Part shown: piece by piece, positions 1 to 10,900 of the stretch
Position numbering within the stretch: position 1 is the stretch's first letter
Layout: the number at the start of each line of letters is the position of its first letter
Assembly: GCA_946699065.1 (NCBI GenBank)
Contig: CAMPDV010000079.1
Span: 62,001 to 126,000 of the forward strand
Direction: 5' to 3'
DNA length: 64,000 nt
DNA from: Loxodes magnus
Taxonomy: Eukaryota > Ciliophora > Karyorelictea > Loxodida > Loxodidae
Notes under the pieces: generated by a model
The model's input: only the letters and a program-made list of their open reading frames with translations
The model's database searches: none
What the model was told of the DNA's origin: nothing
Position numbers and translations under genes: made by a program

Positions 1-755
1 TTAATACCAAATTTAATAGAAATGATAATTAACTATATTTGATGATAAAATCTTAGTTAGTTAATAAAAGAATAAGCTAGCAGATCTAATAGGTTTATAG
101 TAATAAAACTTGAAAATTACTCTTTGCTTAGCAGGTTTTTAGACATTTATTTTTAGCAATCAATTCAGAATCAAGAATTCTTTGCCTTACTGAAAATTTA
201 ATTAAAAACTAATATCAGGACATATATATACGTCTTATATCCAAATATAGATATCTACGAATTTCTTGCTAAACTAATAACAATTAATTGAAGGCTGAAC
301 AAAGGTAGAGCTTAATAATTTATTTTTAATATTAAAGCAAACAGTTACAAAATGCTGATTACAACAGTTTTAAATTTCATATTCGACTACGTAATAAAGC
401 TCTTAGAAATATTTAATAAATAGAATTTTGATAAAATGTGTTAACCAAGTTTTTGTCTTATTAATCTAAAATTAATTTTAAGTATAAAGGGAAATAATAA
501 AAGTGACTTTTAATCAATTTTGAATTATCAAGCTTTTTAATACTTAAATCAAAAAATCCTAAACTGAAATATAAATTCAGAGTAATATCTAAGGCTTAAA
601 TAAAATTGATTTAAGTACCTAAATATTAGTTTAAGTTTTGTTAGTGTAATAAAATAACTTTAGGGAGTTTAAACTAAAAAGCTTAGTTAAGTTATAATTA
701 TTAAAGCTAAGATAGGATTTCTAATATTTAAGCAACTTCAGTTTTATAAAAAGAA
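1..755. other. AT-rich intergenic DNA
   Basis: I see no ORF with coherent codon structure, no tandem repeat and no telomeric repeat here. The base composition is uniformly AT-rich up to the tRNA-Lys gene. Confidence 0.6.
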
Positions 756-828
756 GCCCGGCTAGCTCAGTCGGTAGAGCGTCAGACTCTTAATCTGGTG
801 GTCGTGAGTTCGAGCCCCACGTTGTGCG
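756..828 (+). tRNA. tRNA-Lys (anticodon CTT), possibly degenerate
   Basis: A cloverleaf can be drawn with D-arm sequence TAGCTCAGTCGGTAGAGC, an anticodon loop CTCTTAA (anticodon CTT, decoding AAG) closed by a five-pair stem, and T-loop TTCGAGC. Two stems each carry a mismatch: C3 faces U70 in the acceptor stem, and an A faces a C in the T stem. A standard eukaryotic tRNA-Lys would have paired bases at both. No intron and no encoded CCA are visible. It may be functional with weakened stems, or a decaying copy. It lies 39 bp from the oppositely oriented tRNA-Glu gene. Confidence 0.85.
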
Positions 829-867
829 TTTTTAATTTTATATACTTAGTAGGGATTAGCAAAATAG

Positions 868-939
868 TTCCGCATCCGGGGCTTGAACCCGGGTCTTTCG
901 GGTGAGAGCCGAATATCCTAACCACTAGACTAATGCGGA
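868..939 (-). tRNA. tRNA-Glu (anticodon CTC)
   Basis: Read on the minus strand this is a 72-nt intronless tRNA. It has a perfect seven-pair acceptor stem (TCCGCAT with ATGCGGA), discriminator A, D-arm TCTAGTGGTTAGGATA typical of eukaryotic tRNA-Glu, anticodon loop CTCTCAC and T-loop TTCAAGC. Anticodon CTC reads the glutamate codon GAG. All stems are intact, so it should be functional. In this genome UAA and UAG are read as glutamine, which needs separate suppressor-type tRNA-Gln genes; none is present in the window. Confidence 0.95.
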
Positions 940-2106
940 TTCAATTTAACAGCAACGAAATTATTTAATATGCTAAATATTAAAAAAACCTATCAAATCT
1001 TATGTTTAATCTACAGAACTAGCAAAAATATAAAAATCATAAATACAAATACAAAATTTATCTATTATAATTAAAGGTGGGAGATTAAATTAAAATATAA
1101 CAAGACTTATAAATATATTCTCTATATTCTTACTTATATATTATATACTAAGTAAACTTAGGATTTATAGATATAATAATTATTATTATTCAAGTTTATG
1201 AAGAAATAATATTCTAGATTTATAGGAAATATTGTAAATTTAAATAAATTATTTCAAGCATTTTATCTTAGTTTCTTATATATAAATTAAATCCTAAGCT
1301 TTATATATCATTTTTATAATTTGAAACATGAATACTTTAAATCTCATTTTAGATATAACTAGATACGTAGCAAGGTTAATAATTTTATTAAGTAAACTAC
1401 TTTTTTATTTAGACATAACTTTAAAGTTCATTATTCTTTATTTTTTGATTATGAAACTGGAGGTTTATTGATATATAATAGTTTGTAGAGATATTTGATA
1501 CTCACTTAATTAATAGACAGATAAGATATGATAAACACTTTATGATAGATTTATAAGTATTAATAGGAAATGAAATGATTATATTTATTATTTTAATTCT
1601 TAATCTAAACTAATTATATAACTTATACATGCTTAAATATCTATTTACTATCTTCAGAATTATAGAGATTCTTCATATAATTTATTTTAATATGAAAGTT
1701 ATATTCAAATAGATTAAAAAGGATTATTATATTAAAATTAAATTGAAGACAAGAGTTTAAAGGAATTATTTTAGGAGATTAAATATGACTTGTATTTGAT
1801 TAAAGGAAAACAAATATAGTGAAGTCTAAAATAATATTTCGCTAAAAAGCATTAAAAGATTTAAAACTGTTAAACGCTGGGTAAAAAACGCAAAACCTTT
1901 TTAATTTTATATTGTATTTTAATAAAGAAAATAAATGTAATAAATTAAAAAAAACAACCTAAAATAATTAAGTTTTAAATTTTCGACGAAAGTTTAAAAA
2001 AAATTAAAAATAATATTAAATAATAATAGCCAAAAATATTAAATATTAAACAATCAAATTTTAAAATAAAAATGGCAAAAAAACTTAAAAATTTTAATTA
2101 AAAAAA
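940..2106. other. AT-rich intergenic DNA
   Basis: No gene, repeat array or structured element could be supported between the tRNA pair and the coiled-coil ORF. Short open frames exist only because UGA is rare in such AT-rich DNA. Confidence 0.5.
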
Positions 2107-3099
2107 ATGTAAAAAGATATTGAAAAATCTAGATAGAAAACTTGTAAAATTAAAAACAAGCAATAAAAAGAAGAAAATTAAGTTGAAAAAATAATTTAGA
2201 AATAAATCACTTATGATTCAAGAATTTCAAACAGAATTCTTGAATATCAGATTATAATGATAAGTTTATGAGAGAAGTAAGAAATAGACAAAGAAAAAGC
2301 ATAATTAAAAAAAACTGAATGAAAATATCGAAAGTCAGAATTTTCAAATAATTTAAGATGTGACTTTAATAATAAGCTTAAAAGTGAATTCTGAAGTAAG
2401 AAAATGATAAATCTTAACTATTTATCAACTAAATTCATTCAATGACAGACATAAATTAAGAATACTTTAAGATATAAATTTATTAAAAAGCTTAAGAGTG
2501 AAGTCTGAAGTAAGAAAGAGATCAGGCTTAACTAAGTAAAGCTGAATGAATAAATCAAAAGATAGAAATTAGAATAAGCGAATATATTACTTAAAAAAAG
2601 CTTAAGAAAGAAATTTGAAGCAAGTCAGAGAAAAAACATAATTAAGTAAAAATTGAATTTTTTCATTGAAGGAAAGAAGATTTGAATATTGGAAGATGTG
2701 ACTTTTCAGAAGCGCTTTAGAGAGAAGTTTTAACAAGATATGGAAAAGTATAGATAAGGCAAACTGGATTCATTTGATTACAGAAAGAAACTAAAAAATT
2801 TGAAGGATAGACCTTAGTTTAAAGATATTTAAAAAGTAAGAATGAGATCAGAAATATGAATATCTAAGTAACAACTGAATTTTTCATCGAAATTCAGAAG
2901 ATTTGAATAATTAAAGATGTGACTTTAAACCGTAGCTTAAGAGAGAGAAGTTTAAAGATGATAAGGAAAAAAGCATAGGTATTCAAACTGTTTCTCTTGA
3001 TTAGTTCTAGTCTTAAAATTCAAAGAATAAGAAACTCTTGTGTATTATTATCACTTCTACAAAACTTGTAATTTTATATACTTGAGATTTTAGAAATGA
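2107..3099 (+). CDS. putative lysine-rich coiled-coil repeat protein (330 aa)
   Basis: One frame runs from ATG 2107 to TGA 3097-3099 if UAA/UAG are glutamine and UGA tryptophan. The product is rich in Lys, Glu, Gln and Arg and reads as a charged coiled coil. It contains diverged repeats of roughly 45-50 residues: KLKSEFWSKK and KLKSEVWSKK recur with following LN-containing segments, and the DNA repeats a block around TTTAATAATAAGCTTAA. About ten in-frame UGA and no UGG occur. No domain is recognised. GC by codon position is almost flat, so the coding call rests on the repeats and coherent reading. It could also be a diverged non-coding repeat. Confidence 0.4.
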
Positions 3100-3404
3100 A
3101 ACTTATTGTCGAATTATTATAATTAATGATTATATCTACGTCAATTTATAAAAATCCTAATCTTTTATCAATCAATTAAATTTCTAATTTTCTTCTTTGC
3201 AAATTTTTTCGATAAAATCTCGTTAAACTCTCAAAATGGAGTGAGTAATAATCTTTAATTAAGAGTCTTAGATTAGAGCTATCAAAAGTATTAATTTAAT
3301 GTTTAATAGTTTTAGGATTTTAACCACGATATAATTTTACAAAGTAACAACTAACTTTAAAAATAATAGCTTTATTAAATAAAAAATATTATGATAATTT
3401 AAAA
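3100..3404. other. AT-rich spacer
   Basis: About 300 bp of AT-rich sequence between the coiled-coil ORF and the Gag-like ORF. Nothing recognisable was found in it. Confidence 0.5.
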
Positions 3405-3880
3405 ATGGCATCTAAGAAAGCGATTTCTTCCATAAAATTCAGAATATCTTAGCTAGATACTACAGATGAACTATATTTTTTGTAGTTAGAGATCAAAAAA
3501 TAAAAACAGTAAGTGATCTAAGCCGATAAACTGAGAATTTGATGACATCCATTAATCTACTTATAAATGAAAATAAAATTATAAGACAAGAAATAAACTG
3601 GATTACTCTATCTTAATAAATATTGCTGTAAATTAATGCAATTTAAAATAGCCTAAAAAAGATGCAAATTTAAAGATATTTTGGATTGGAGTAAACCTAA
3701 CTAAATGAAGAAAATAATCCAAAATAATTGATCAATATCTTTTCACCGAAATCCTAAAATTTTAGTAGAAAAATAATGAGGTGCTGATACTGCAAATGTA
3801 AAGGGCATATGGTAAGGTAATGATTTGAATTTCTCTAAAAAAAGCGTAAATAGGAAAAAGTTTTTGCATAATATGTTTGA
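3405..3880 (+). CDS. Gag/ORF1-like coiled-coil zinc-knuckle protein (about 153 aa, one tiny intron)
   Basis: The ORF starts MASKK at 3405 and is read in two frames joined by a candidate 14-nt intron at 3509-3522. Removing that intron gives exactly 154 codons ending in TGA 3878-3880. Residues about 40-115 are a Gln/Leu/Asn-rich predicted coiled coil. The C-terminal part has a CCHC-type motif, CWYCKCKGH followed by MVRQ, in which the second residue is UGA. The expected last cysteine is also a UGA (Trp or a lost Cys), so the knuckle is incomplete. Small coiled-coil plus CCHC proteins are typical nucleic-acid-binding ORF1/Gag proteins of retroelements. No reverse transcriptase follows, so this may be a fragment of an element. 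A frameshift instead of an intron is possible. Confidence 0.55.
3509..3522 (+). other. candidate 14-nt intron
   Basis: GTAAGTGATCTAAG has GT-AG borders and a consensus donor. Its removal joins the MASKK-containing frame to the coiled-coil and zinc-knuckle frame. The length is below known spliceosomal introns, which reach about 15 nt in heterotrich ciliates, so a simple frameshift must be kept as the alternative. Confidence 0.35.
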
Positions 3881-3974
3881 GATATATTGATCATCGAACG
3901 GAAAACTCAAAAGTGTTGTAATAAACTTTATACTATATAATTAAATTAATAATTTTAACTAAAATAATTTTGGG

Positions 3975-4190
3975 AACTGAAACTCCTTTCTAGTTATACG
4001 ACCCGATTCTCTCTTTTTTAGGAATACTTGGGATATCCTATTGTGTTCAAACGCAGATGTAAGGAAAATCCATCGCTAAGAGCAGCCAGGCTTCAAGCCA
4101 TACCAAGAGATAACCTAGAGATAGCGTTTCCTTAGTCAAAGAAGCGGTCAATCTAGCCAGCAAGAAGGTCCCAGTTCCCACATTCTTTTG
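3975..4190 (+). ncRNA. structured RNA or SINE-like element, copy 1
   Basis: A GC-richer island in AT-rich DNA. It is clearly homologous to the reverse complement of 39400-39657. Shared blocks include TACGACCCGA versus CACGACCCGA, GGGATATCCT, CCATCGCTA and AGCCAGGCTTCAAGCC. The copies differ by substitutions and single-base indels, including one within the conserved core, so conservation is not of a reading frame. A hairpin after GGGATATCCT is kept by paired change: TGTGT with ACGCA here, TGTGC with GCACA in copy 2. GGCTTCAAGCC can also fold and includes a TTCAAGC box like a polymerase III B box. It does not match 5S, SRP, RNase P or spliceosomal RNAs that I can recall. Confidence 0.5.
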
Positions 4191-4199
4191 AATTATATT

Positions 4200-4560
4200 A
4201 TATAATTAAATAATTCTCTAAAACTTTCTTTCTTATTTTTTTTTGGTGTGGTAGTTATGCTAAATTTTGAAATCTGGAAGAAAGTTTGTTTAAATTTTTG
4301 TGTAGTCATAAATGAAATAACTGTTTTAACTGAAGTAAAAATAAGCAAATTATGCTAAAAAATCATGAATGGCGAAATGGAAAATAATAAAACTAAAATG
4401 TTTATAATTGAAAGGAGCAAAAATTATAACTTGTTTATAATTTAAATGTTTTTTGTTTTTAGTCATTAAAAAATCTGAAATCCAGTATTCTAGTTTAATA
4501 TTTATAGAATAAAGTGTCTATTAAAGTTAATAATAGATAAAAAATTAATATAAAAATTTT
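4200..4560. other. AT-rich intergenic DNA
   Basis: Nothing recognisable; AT-rich with short homopolymer runs. Confidence 0.5.
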
Positions 4561-4569
4561 AATTTGCTT

Positions 4570-4815
4570 AAGAACCCAATTTCGGAATCAAGAAAGCCTT
4601 AAATACAACACATAATAGCCTCACTAAAATCTATGCTTGAGAATTTATCTTTTCTACGCCTAATTTGTAGATAATGCCAAGTCATCATCGAATCTGCAAT
4701 CCATTGTAAATATTGCGAAATATTAGACTCCAAGCCTCCTTATCTAAATCTCATATTCCCAAAATAGTTAAGAAAGCACATCACCTCATACACCAATTAA
4801 AGGGTACAATAACCA
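4570..4815 (-). other. GC-richer island, possible coding remnant
   Basis: This stretch is less AT-rich than its surroundings. On the minus strand two overlapping frames read through as protein-like text once UGA is taken as Trp, one containing WIADSMMTWHYLQIRRRK. GC counts by codon position do not clearly favour either frame, so I cannot assign a gene. It could be an exon fragment or another non-coding repeat. Confidence 0.25.
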
Positions 4816-5640
4816 AAATAATTACTTGAATTTAACTGCTTGTACGATTCCCTTTTTTTCAATATTTAATTATAGCATTTTTGATATTATACTAAATTAT
4901 TCTATTAAAGTTAGCTTTTTGAGATTAAATTATTATTAAAAAAATAAAAATCTAACGTGTAAACCTAATTATCTTAAATAAGTCCTAATATTTATATGTA
5001 AACCAGAGAAAGTCTTAGAATTTATTTTTGTAAATAAATAAATCAAAATATTTTTTATATAAGTGATTAAGAAATTACCTCCTTAATAAATAAAATTTTA
5101 TATATTATTCTAATTATTTTATTAATACTGTATATAAATTTTTTACTTACTTTGGTTTTTCTTACGATTTGGATATTTATGGTGATTAAACAAAATTTAA
5201 AAATTTAAAATGCTAAATTTCTGTTAAAATGTTAACAAAATTTTTTTAATTAGACATATATTTCTATGCTAATATAATTAGTATACCTAATATTTTTAAA
5301 TCATAAAATAATAATAATTTCATAAATATTATTTAAAAGAGTATTGAAATTTCAAAATTTTAATTTAAGATTAAATATGAAATTTTTATAATGATCTAAC
5401 ATGTTTCACTCACTTATTCTATTATTAAAATTAACTTAAGATGATATTAATAATTTCAACTTAATTTTTTTATAACATCTTCTAGATTTTTTAATTTCTT
5501 AATATTTAATATAAATTAATAAATTTAATTATTTAAATTTTTTTTAGGTTTTAGCCTTTTGTATTTTACTTCTTTTTAAACTTATAATTTATTTTTTAAG
5601 AATATTTTAAATTAAATTAAATTAATTAAAATTGAATTAG
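4816..5640. other. AT-rich intergenic DNA
   Basis: About 800 bp of extremely AT-rich sequence with long A and T runs. No gene or repeat could be supported. Confidence 0.5.
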
Positions 5641-5724
5641 GTTCTTCTTTCGACTTTATTGAATCTAAAAAATGGTTTAATTTCTTGTTTCTCTCTACGA
5701 TACTACCTAAATAATACTTACCTT

Positions 5725-5885
5725 TTCTCAAAAAAGGCAAGAAAGGATGAGATCAGAATGGAATATTTCGCCCTTGAAGCTGAAAGCTTCCAAACAGTGT
5801 TGGTGTTCAGTATTAATTGCGCACCTCCGCTTACTAGATTGCAAAAAACGTCCACAGTCAATTTCCATCTGGTCTCCACTTTTTA
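5725..5885. other. GC-richer island without codon periodicity
   Basis: A short GC-rich block flanked by AT-rich DNA. Minus-strand reading with UGA as Trp is open, but third codon positions are as GC-rich as the others, unlike genes in this window. A structured RNA or repeat is as likely as an exon. A 15-nt GT-AG unit, GTAAGTATTATTTAG, lies at its left edge on the minus strand. Confidence 0.25.
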
Positions 5886-6288
5886 TATAATTTTAGATAA
5901 TTAATAAATTCTAATTTTATACTTATTTTATGTTAATTTTTTAACTTAATTTGATATATTTATAATTTATACCGCTTAAACAATTTTGAAAACTATTAAG
6001 TTTAATTAAAATACTAATAGTATTTTAATTTCTAATTTAATAAAAATTTATTTCAAAAATTCATATAATTTAACCATTTTGTTTACTGTTATTTTAACTT
6101 TTGCAAAAGCCTTGAATAAAATGAAATTTTTAGTAAAAATAATAGATTGAACGTGAGCTTAGTCATCAAAATAAAACTTACAGAAGTAAATTAAAAAAAT
6201 GTGGTTAATAATGATCCAAATAAAGCTGCATAAGCAATAGTTTAAACTATAATATCATAATTATGAGTTTACTATTTTTAATGAATAC
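5886..6288. other. AT-rich intergenic DNA
   Basis: No supported feature. Confidence 0.5.
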
Positions 6289-6700
6289 ATGGATGTTGGC
6301 AGTGGTCAGAAAAACTAATATGTAATCTGGTCCAGTGTATTCTGCAGTGTATACTGTATTGCGAGTATCCGCGCACTAGATATCACCTGGGGAAAGGTGG
6401 AAAAGCTTGGAAGAAACAAATCTAACTTACCCAGAGGTCCTCGCTAGCAGTATGTACATTTGACTAACGGGCCTTCTAAAGGTTTAATTACTAATTCTTA
6501 TTTTGATCTTATTCAAGAAGACTCGAGCATTTGATTCAAGATTTGAGAATAATCTTTAATAAACAGATTCTAATTTGGAGAAATTGATATGACTCATTGG
6601 ATGGTTAGAACGACTACAAGAAGCACGAGAAAACTTTCTTTTAATATTAATATTGAAAGAAATGGGCGCCATCTAGGTGCTACACGCTCTATAATCATAA
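6289..6700 (+). other. GC-rich island with an open frame; RNA/repeat or foreign exon
   Basis: From ATG 6289 one frame stays open with UGA as Trp and yields a hydrophobic segment followed by ALDITWGKVEK. That faintly recalls the DxSWG motif after membrane helices of family-2 glycosyltransferases. However, in the 6289-6460 part all three codon positions are equally GC-rich, unlike the other genes here, so a structured RNA or mobile repeat is equally plausible. The block contains a CACCT/AGGTG hairpin. Near its right end, at about 6675-6698, lies a 21-nt sequence that recurs on the opposite strand at about 43862-43882. Confidence 0.3.
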
Positions 6701-7950
6701 TATTTATTTGATATTTTAAAGCCATAAAGGCTTCCGTAACAATTTTCTTTATAATATTGCTACAATTGACATCGAAATTAGTTCCAATTTATCACATTCA
6801 CTGTCAGAGAAATTTCTTAAGCCATAGTTATGAGTTAATCAGAATTTAAAAATTTTTTAAATTATAATCGTGCTAGCACTTTAACTTTATATTAATAGAT
6901 TAATTTGAATCTCGTTCTAAATTTTTTTTCACTTTTTTAGTTTTCCAGTACCATTACTGTAAATTTTCGAGTTTTAATATTATTATCTTTAAACCCAAGA
7001 TTTTTGGGTATTTCACCTTTGCACTTTTTCTTATCTTTACTTCGTGGGTGAGTGTTTCAAGTTATCTGATGACACTTTATGACTCATTTCCTGGTTCTAT
7101 TCTCTATTAATATCTATTTTAAATTTTTTAGATGCTAATAATATCAATTTTAGTTTCACCTTTTACATTAAAAAAAATTATAGTGAAATTTTATCACATT
7201 TATTCAGAATTCATTAAACTATTACATTTAAGAACGAGTAAATATAAAAAGATCTAAAAATAATTTCTTAACATATTTGATTATTTTGATAATTTCTTTA
7301 AAGACTTTTTCATTTCTCATTAAACAGACTTCTGATAATTAAAAAAATATGTTTTTCAAGAAAAGTTTAAATAGCAAAAGAGAATAAAAAAATTTTATAT
7401 CATTTCTTCCCATAAATTATTTTATAATAATTAAAGAAGTTATAAGTTTTAACTTGATGAAAATAAAATAAGTTTTCCATTAATTAAATATATTTTATTT
7501 TTAATTATAAAATAAGCGACTTAATATTCAATAGTGACTATAACTTTTCATTTAAGATTCAAATTTTTAATGTTTTTTCATTCAATATTTTGATTTTTTT
7601 TTAATTTTTAGAGGCAAGCTTCATATTTATACACTTTTCTCTCAAAGATCATAAAATAAAAGTGCATTTTATATTTAAAAAGGTTTGAAAGATGTTTAGA
7701 ATTTCTTTCAAATTTCTTGATTTTATATATTTTTATAATTAGCATCAAGCTTAAAAGTAGGATAAAAAATTAATTTAATGAAAACCGCGCCTTAGAATAA
7801 ATAAGATTTAGTTGCTTTTTCTTCTTTCTTTATATATAAAATTAATCTATTCATGAGTATACTTTTATTTAAGCTGAATATTTCTATTATGTAACTTAAA
7901 TAATTTTATCTACAAAATAGAAAATTATTTTTTATTCATTTTAAAAATAA
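6701..7950. other. AT-rich DNA before the satellite
   Basis: A largely featureless AT-rich stretch. Nothing matching the satellite unit is seen until 7951, so the array edge is abrupt. Confidence 0.5.
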
Positions 7951-10900
7951 AAAAATTAGGAAAAATTTATTTTTTAAAATAGTTTTTTTCTAAATTTGTA
8001 ATTATTAATTTCTCAAGATGAAATTAAAAAAGAGATTAAGAATTACCTATTAGAATTTTTGTTACTATCAAAGATAAAAATGCTTTTTCTCATTTTAAGT
8101 TTAAATAAAGTGTAAATAAGAATCTTAAATGATATTAAAATAACTAAAATATTTATTATAAATAAATTTAATTTTTTAACTAAATTAATGTTTTCTAAAT
8201 TATTTTAATTTATAATTATGAAATATCTTATAAATTTTATAAAAATAACTAAAGAATATTCAGGTTAAAATCTTGATTCATCCTTCATTATTTTCTTACA
8301 TTTTTATCTATAAATTTATTTTTATGCTTTTTTATGCTTTTTTGAATTTTCAGTATTTTTAAATATTGCTATCTTAGTGATAAATTATAATTTATAATTA
8401 TTTCTGATTTCTTTAATCATTAAAAATAATTTAATCTTAATAAAAATGATGATTATTTTTCTTTTAATTTAAAAAATTCTATCTCATTTTATGTTTTTCA
8501 AATTTTATAAAAATTGGAAAAAGATTTATAAATAATTAAACTAAGATAAACTTTTTTGTTATTCCATATTTAAGATTTTGTTAAACATTTGTAATTTAAA
8601 AGTTTGTTTAAAAAATACTTTTCTTATTATTTGTTTCCATAAACATGTTTTTTATTACATAAAAATATTGTGAAAATAATGTATTCATTTGTTTAAAAAA
8701 TTTTAATTCTTTGAATTTTTAAAATTAATTTAAAATCTCTTTTAATTGGATTTAGTATTAATTTTATTTACTTTTTAAAAGTTCGATAATTAAAGAAATA
8801 ATTTATCAAAATACAAGAAATTTTAATAAAAATAATTTCGCATCGAGTTATATCAAATAAAAATTAGGAAAAATTTATTTTTTAAAATAGTTTTTTTCTA
8901 AATTTGTAATTATTAATTTCTCAAGATGAAATTAAAAAAGAGATTAAGAATTACCTATTAGAATTTTTGTTACTATCAAAGATAAAAATGCTTTTTCTCA
9001 TTTTAAGTTTAAATAAAGTGTAAATAAGAATCTTAAATGATATTAAAATAACTAAAATATTTATTATAAATAAATTTAATTTTTTAACTAAATTAATGTT
9101 TTCTAAATTATTTTAATTTATAATTATGAAATATCTTATAAATTTTATAAAAATAACTAAAGAATATTCAGGTTAAAATCTTGATTCATCCTTCATTATT
9201 TTCTTACATTTTTATCTATAAATTTATTTTTATGCTTTTTTATGCTTTTTTGAATTTTCAGTATTTTTAAATATTGCTATCTTAGTGATAAATTATAATT
9301 TATAATTATTTCTGATTTCTTTAATCATTAAAAATAATTTAATCTTAATAAAAATGATGATTATTTTTCTTTTAATTTAAAAAATTCTATCTCATTTTAT
9401 GTTTTTCAAATTTTATAAAAATTGGAAAAAGATTTATAAATAATTAAACTAAGATAAACTTTTTTGTTATTCCATATTTAAGATTTTGTTAAACATTTGT
9501 AATTTAAAAGTTTGTTTAAAAAATACTTTTCTTATTATTTGTTTCCATAAACATGTTTTTTATTACATAAAAATATTGTGAAAATAATGTATTCATTTGT
9601 TTAAAAAATTTTAATTCTTTGAATTTTTAAAATTAATTTAAAATCTCTTTTAATTGGATTTAGTATTAATTTTATTTACTTTTTAAAAGTTCGATAATTA
9701 AAGAAATAATTTATCAAAATACAAGAAATTTTAATAAAAATAATTTCGCATCGAGTTATATCAAATAAAAATTAGGAAAAATTTATTTTTTAAAATAGTT
9801 TTTTTCTAAATTTGTAATTATTAATTTCTCAAGATGAAATTAAAAAAGAGATTAAGAATTACCTATTAGAATTTTTGTTACTATCAAAGATAAAAATGCT
9901 TTTTCTCATTTTAAGTTTAAATAAAGTGTAAATAAGAATCTTAAATGATATTAAAATAACTAAAATATTTATTATAAATAAATTTAATTTTTTAACTAAA
10001 TTAATGTTTTCTAAATTATTTTAATTTATAATTATGAAATATCTTATAAATTTTATAAAAATAACTAAAGAATATTCAGGTTAAAATCTTGATTCATCCT
10101 TCATTATTTTCTTACATTTTTATCTATAAATTTATTTTTATGCTTTTTTATGCTTTTTTGAATTTTCAGTATTTTTAAATATTGCTATCTTAGTGATAAA
10201 TTATAATTTATAATTATTTCTGATTTCTTTAATCATTAAAAATAATTTAATCTTAATAAAAATGATGATTATTTTTCTTTTAATTTAAAAAATTCTATCT
10301 CATTTTATGTTTTTCAAATTTTATAAAAATTGGAAAAAGATTTATAAATAATTAAACTAAGATAAACTTTTTTGTTATTCCATATTTAAGATTTTGTTAA
10401 ACATTTGTAATTTAAAAGTTTGTTTAAAAAATACTTTTCTTATTATTTGTTTCCATAAACATGTTTTTTATTACATAAAAATATTGTGAAAATAATGTAT
10501 TCATTTGTTTAAAAAATTTTAATTCTTTGAATTTTTAAAATTAATTTAAAATCTCTTTTAATTGGATTTAGTATTAATTTTATTTACTTTTTAAAAGTTC
10601 GATAATTAAAGAAATAATTTATCAAAATACAAGAAATTTTAATAAAAATAATTTCGCATCGAGTTATATCAAATAAAAATTAGGAAAAATTTATTTTTTA
10701 AAATAGTTTTTTTCTAAATTTGTAATTATTAATTTCTCAAGATGAAATTAAAAAAGAGATTAAGAATTACCTATTAGAATTTTTGTTACTATCAAAGATA
10801 AAAATGCTTTTTCTCATTTTAAGTTTAAATAAAGTGTAAATAAGAATCTTAAATGATATTAAAATAACTAAAATATTTATTATAAATAAATTTAAATTTT

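Noticed and set aside
8011..8230. About 70-codon frame inside each satellite unit under the ciliate code
   Set aside because: The residues are those expected from AT-rich DNA, indels in some copies break it, and no domain is visible.
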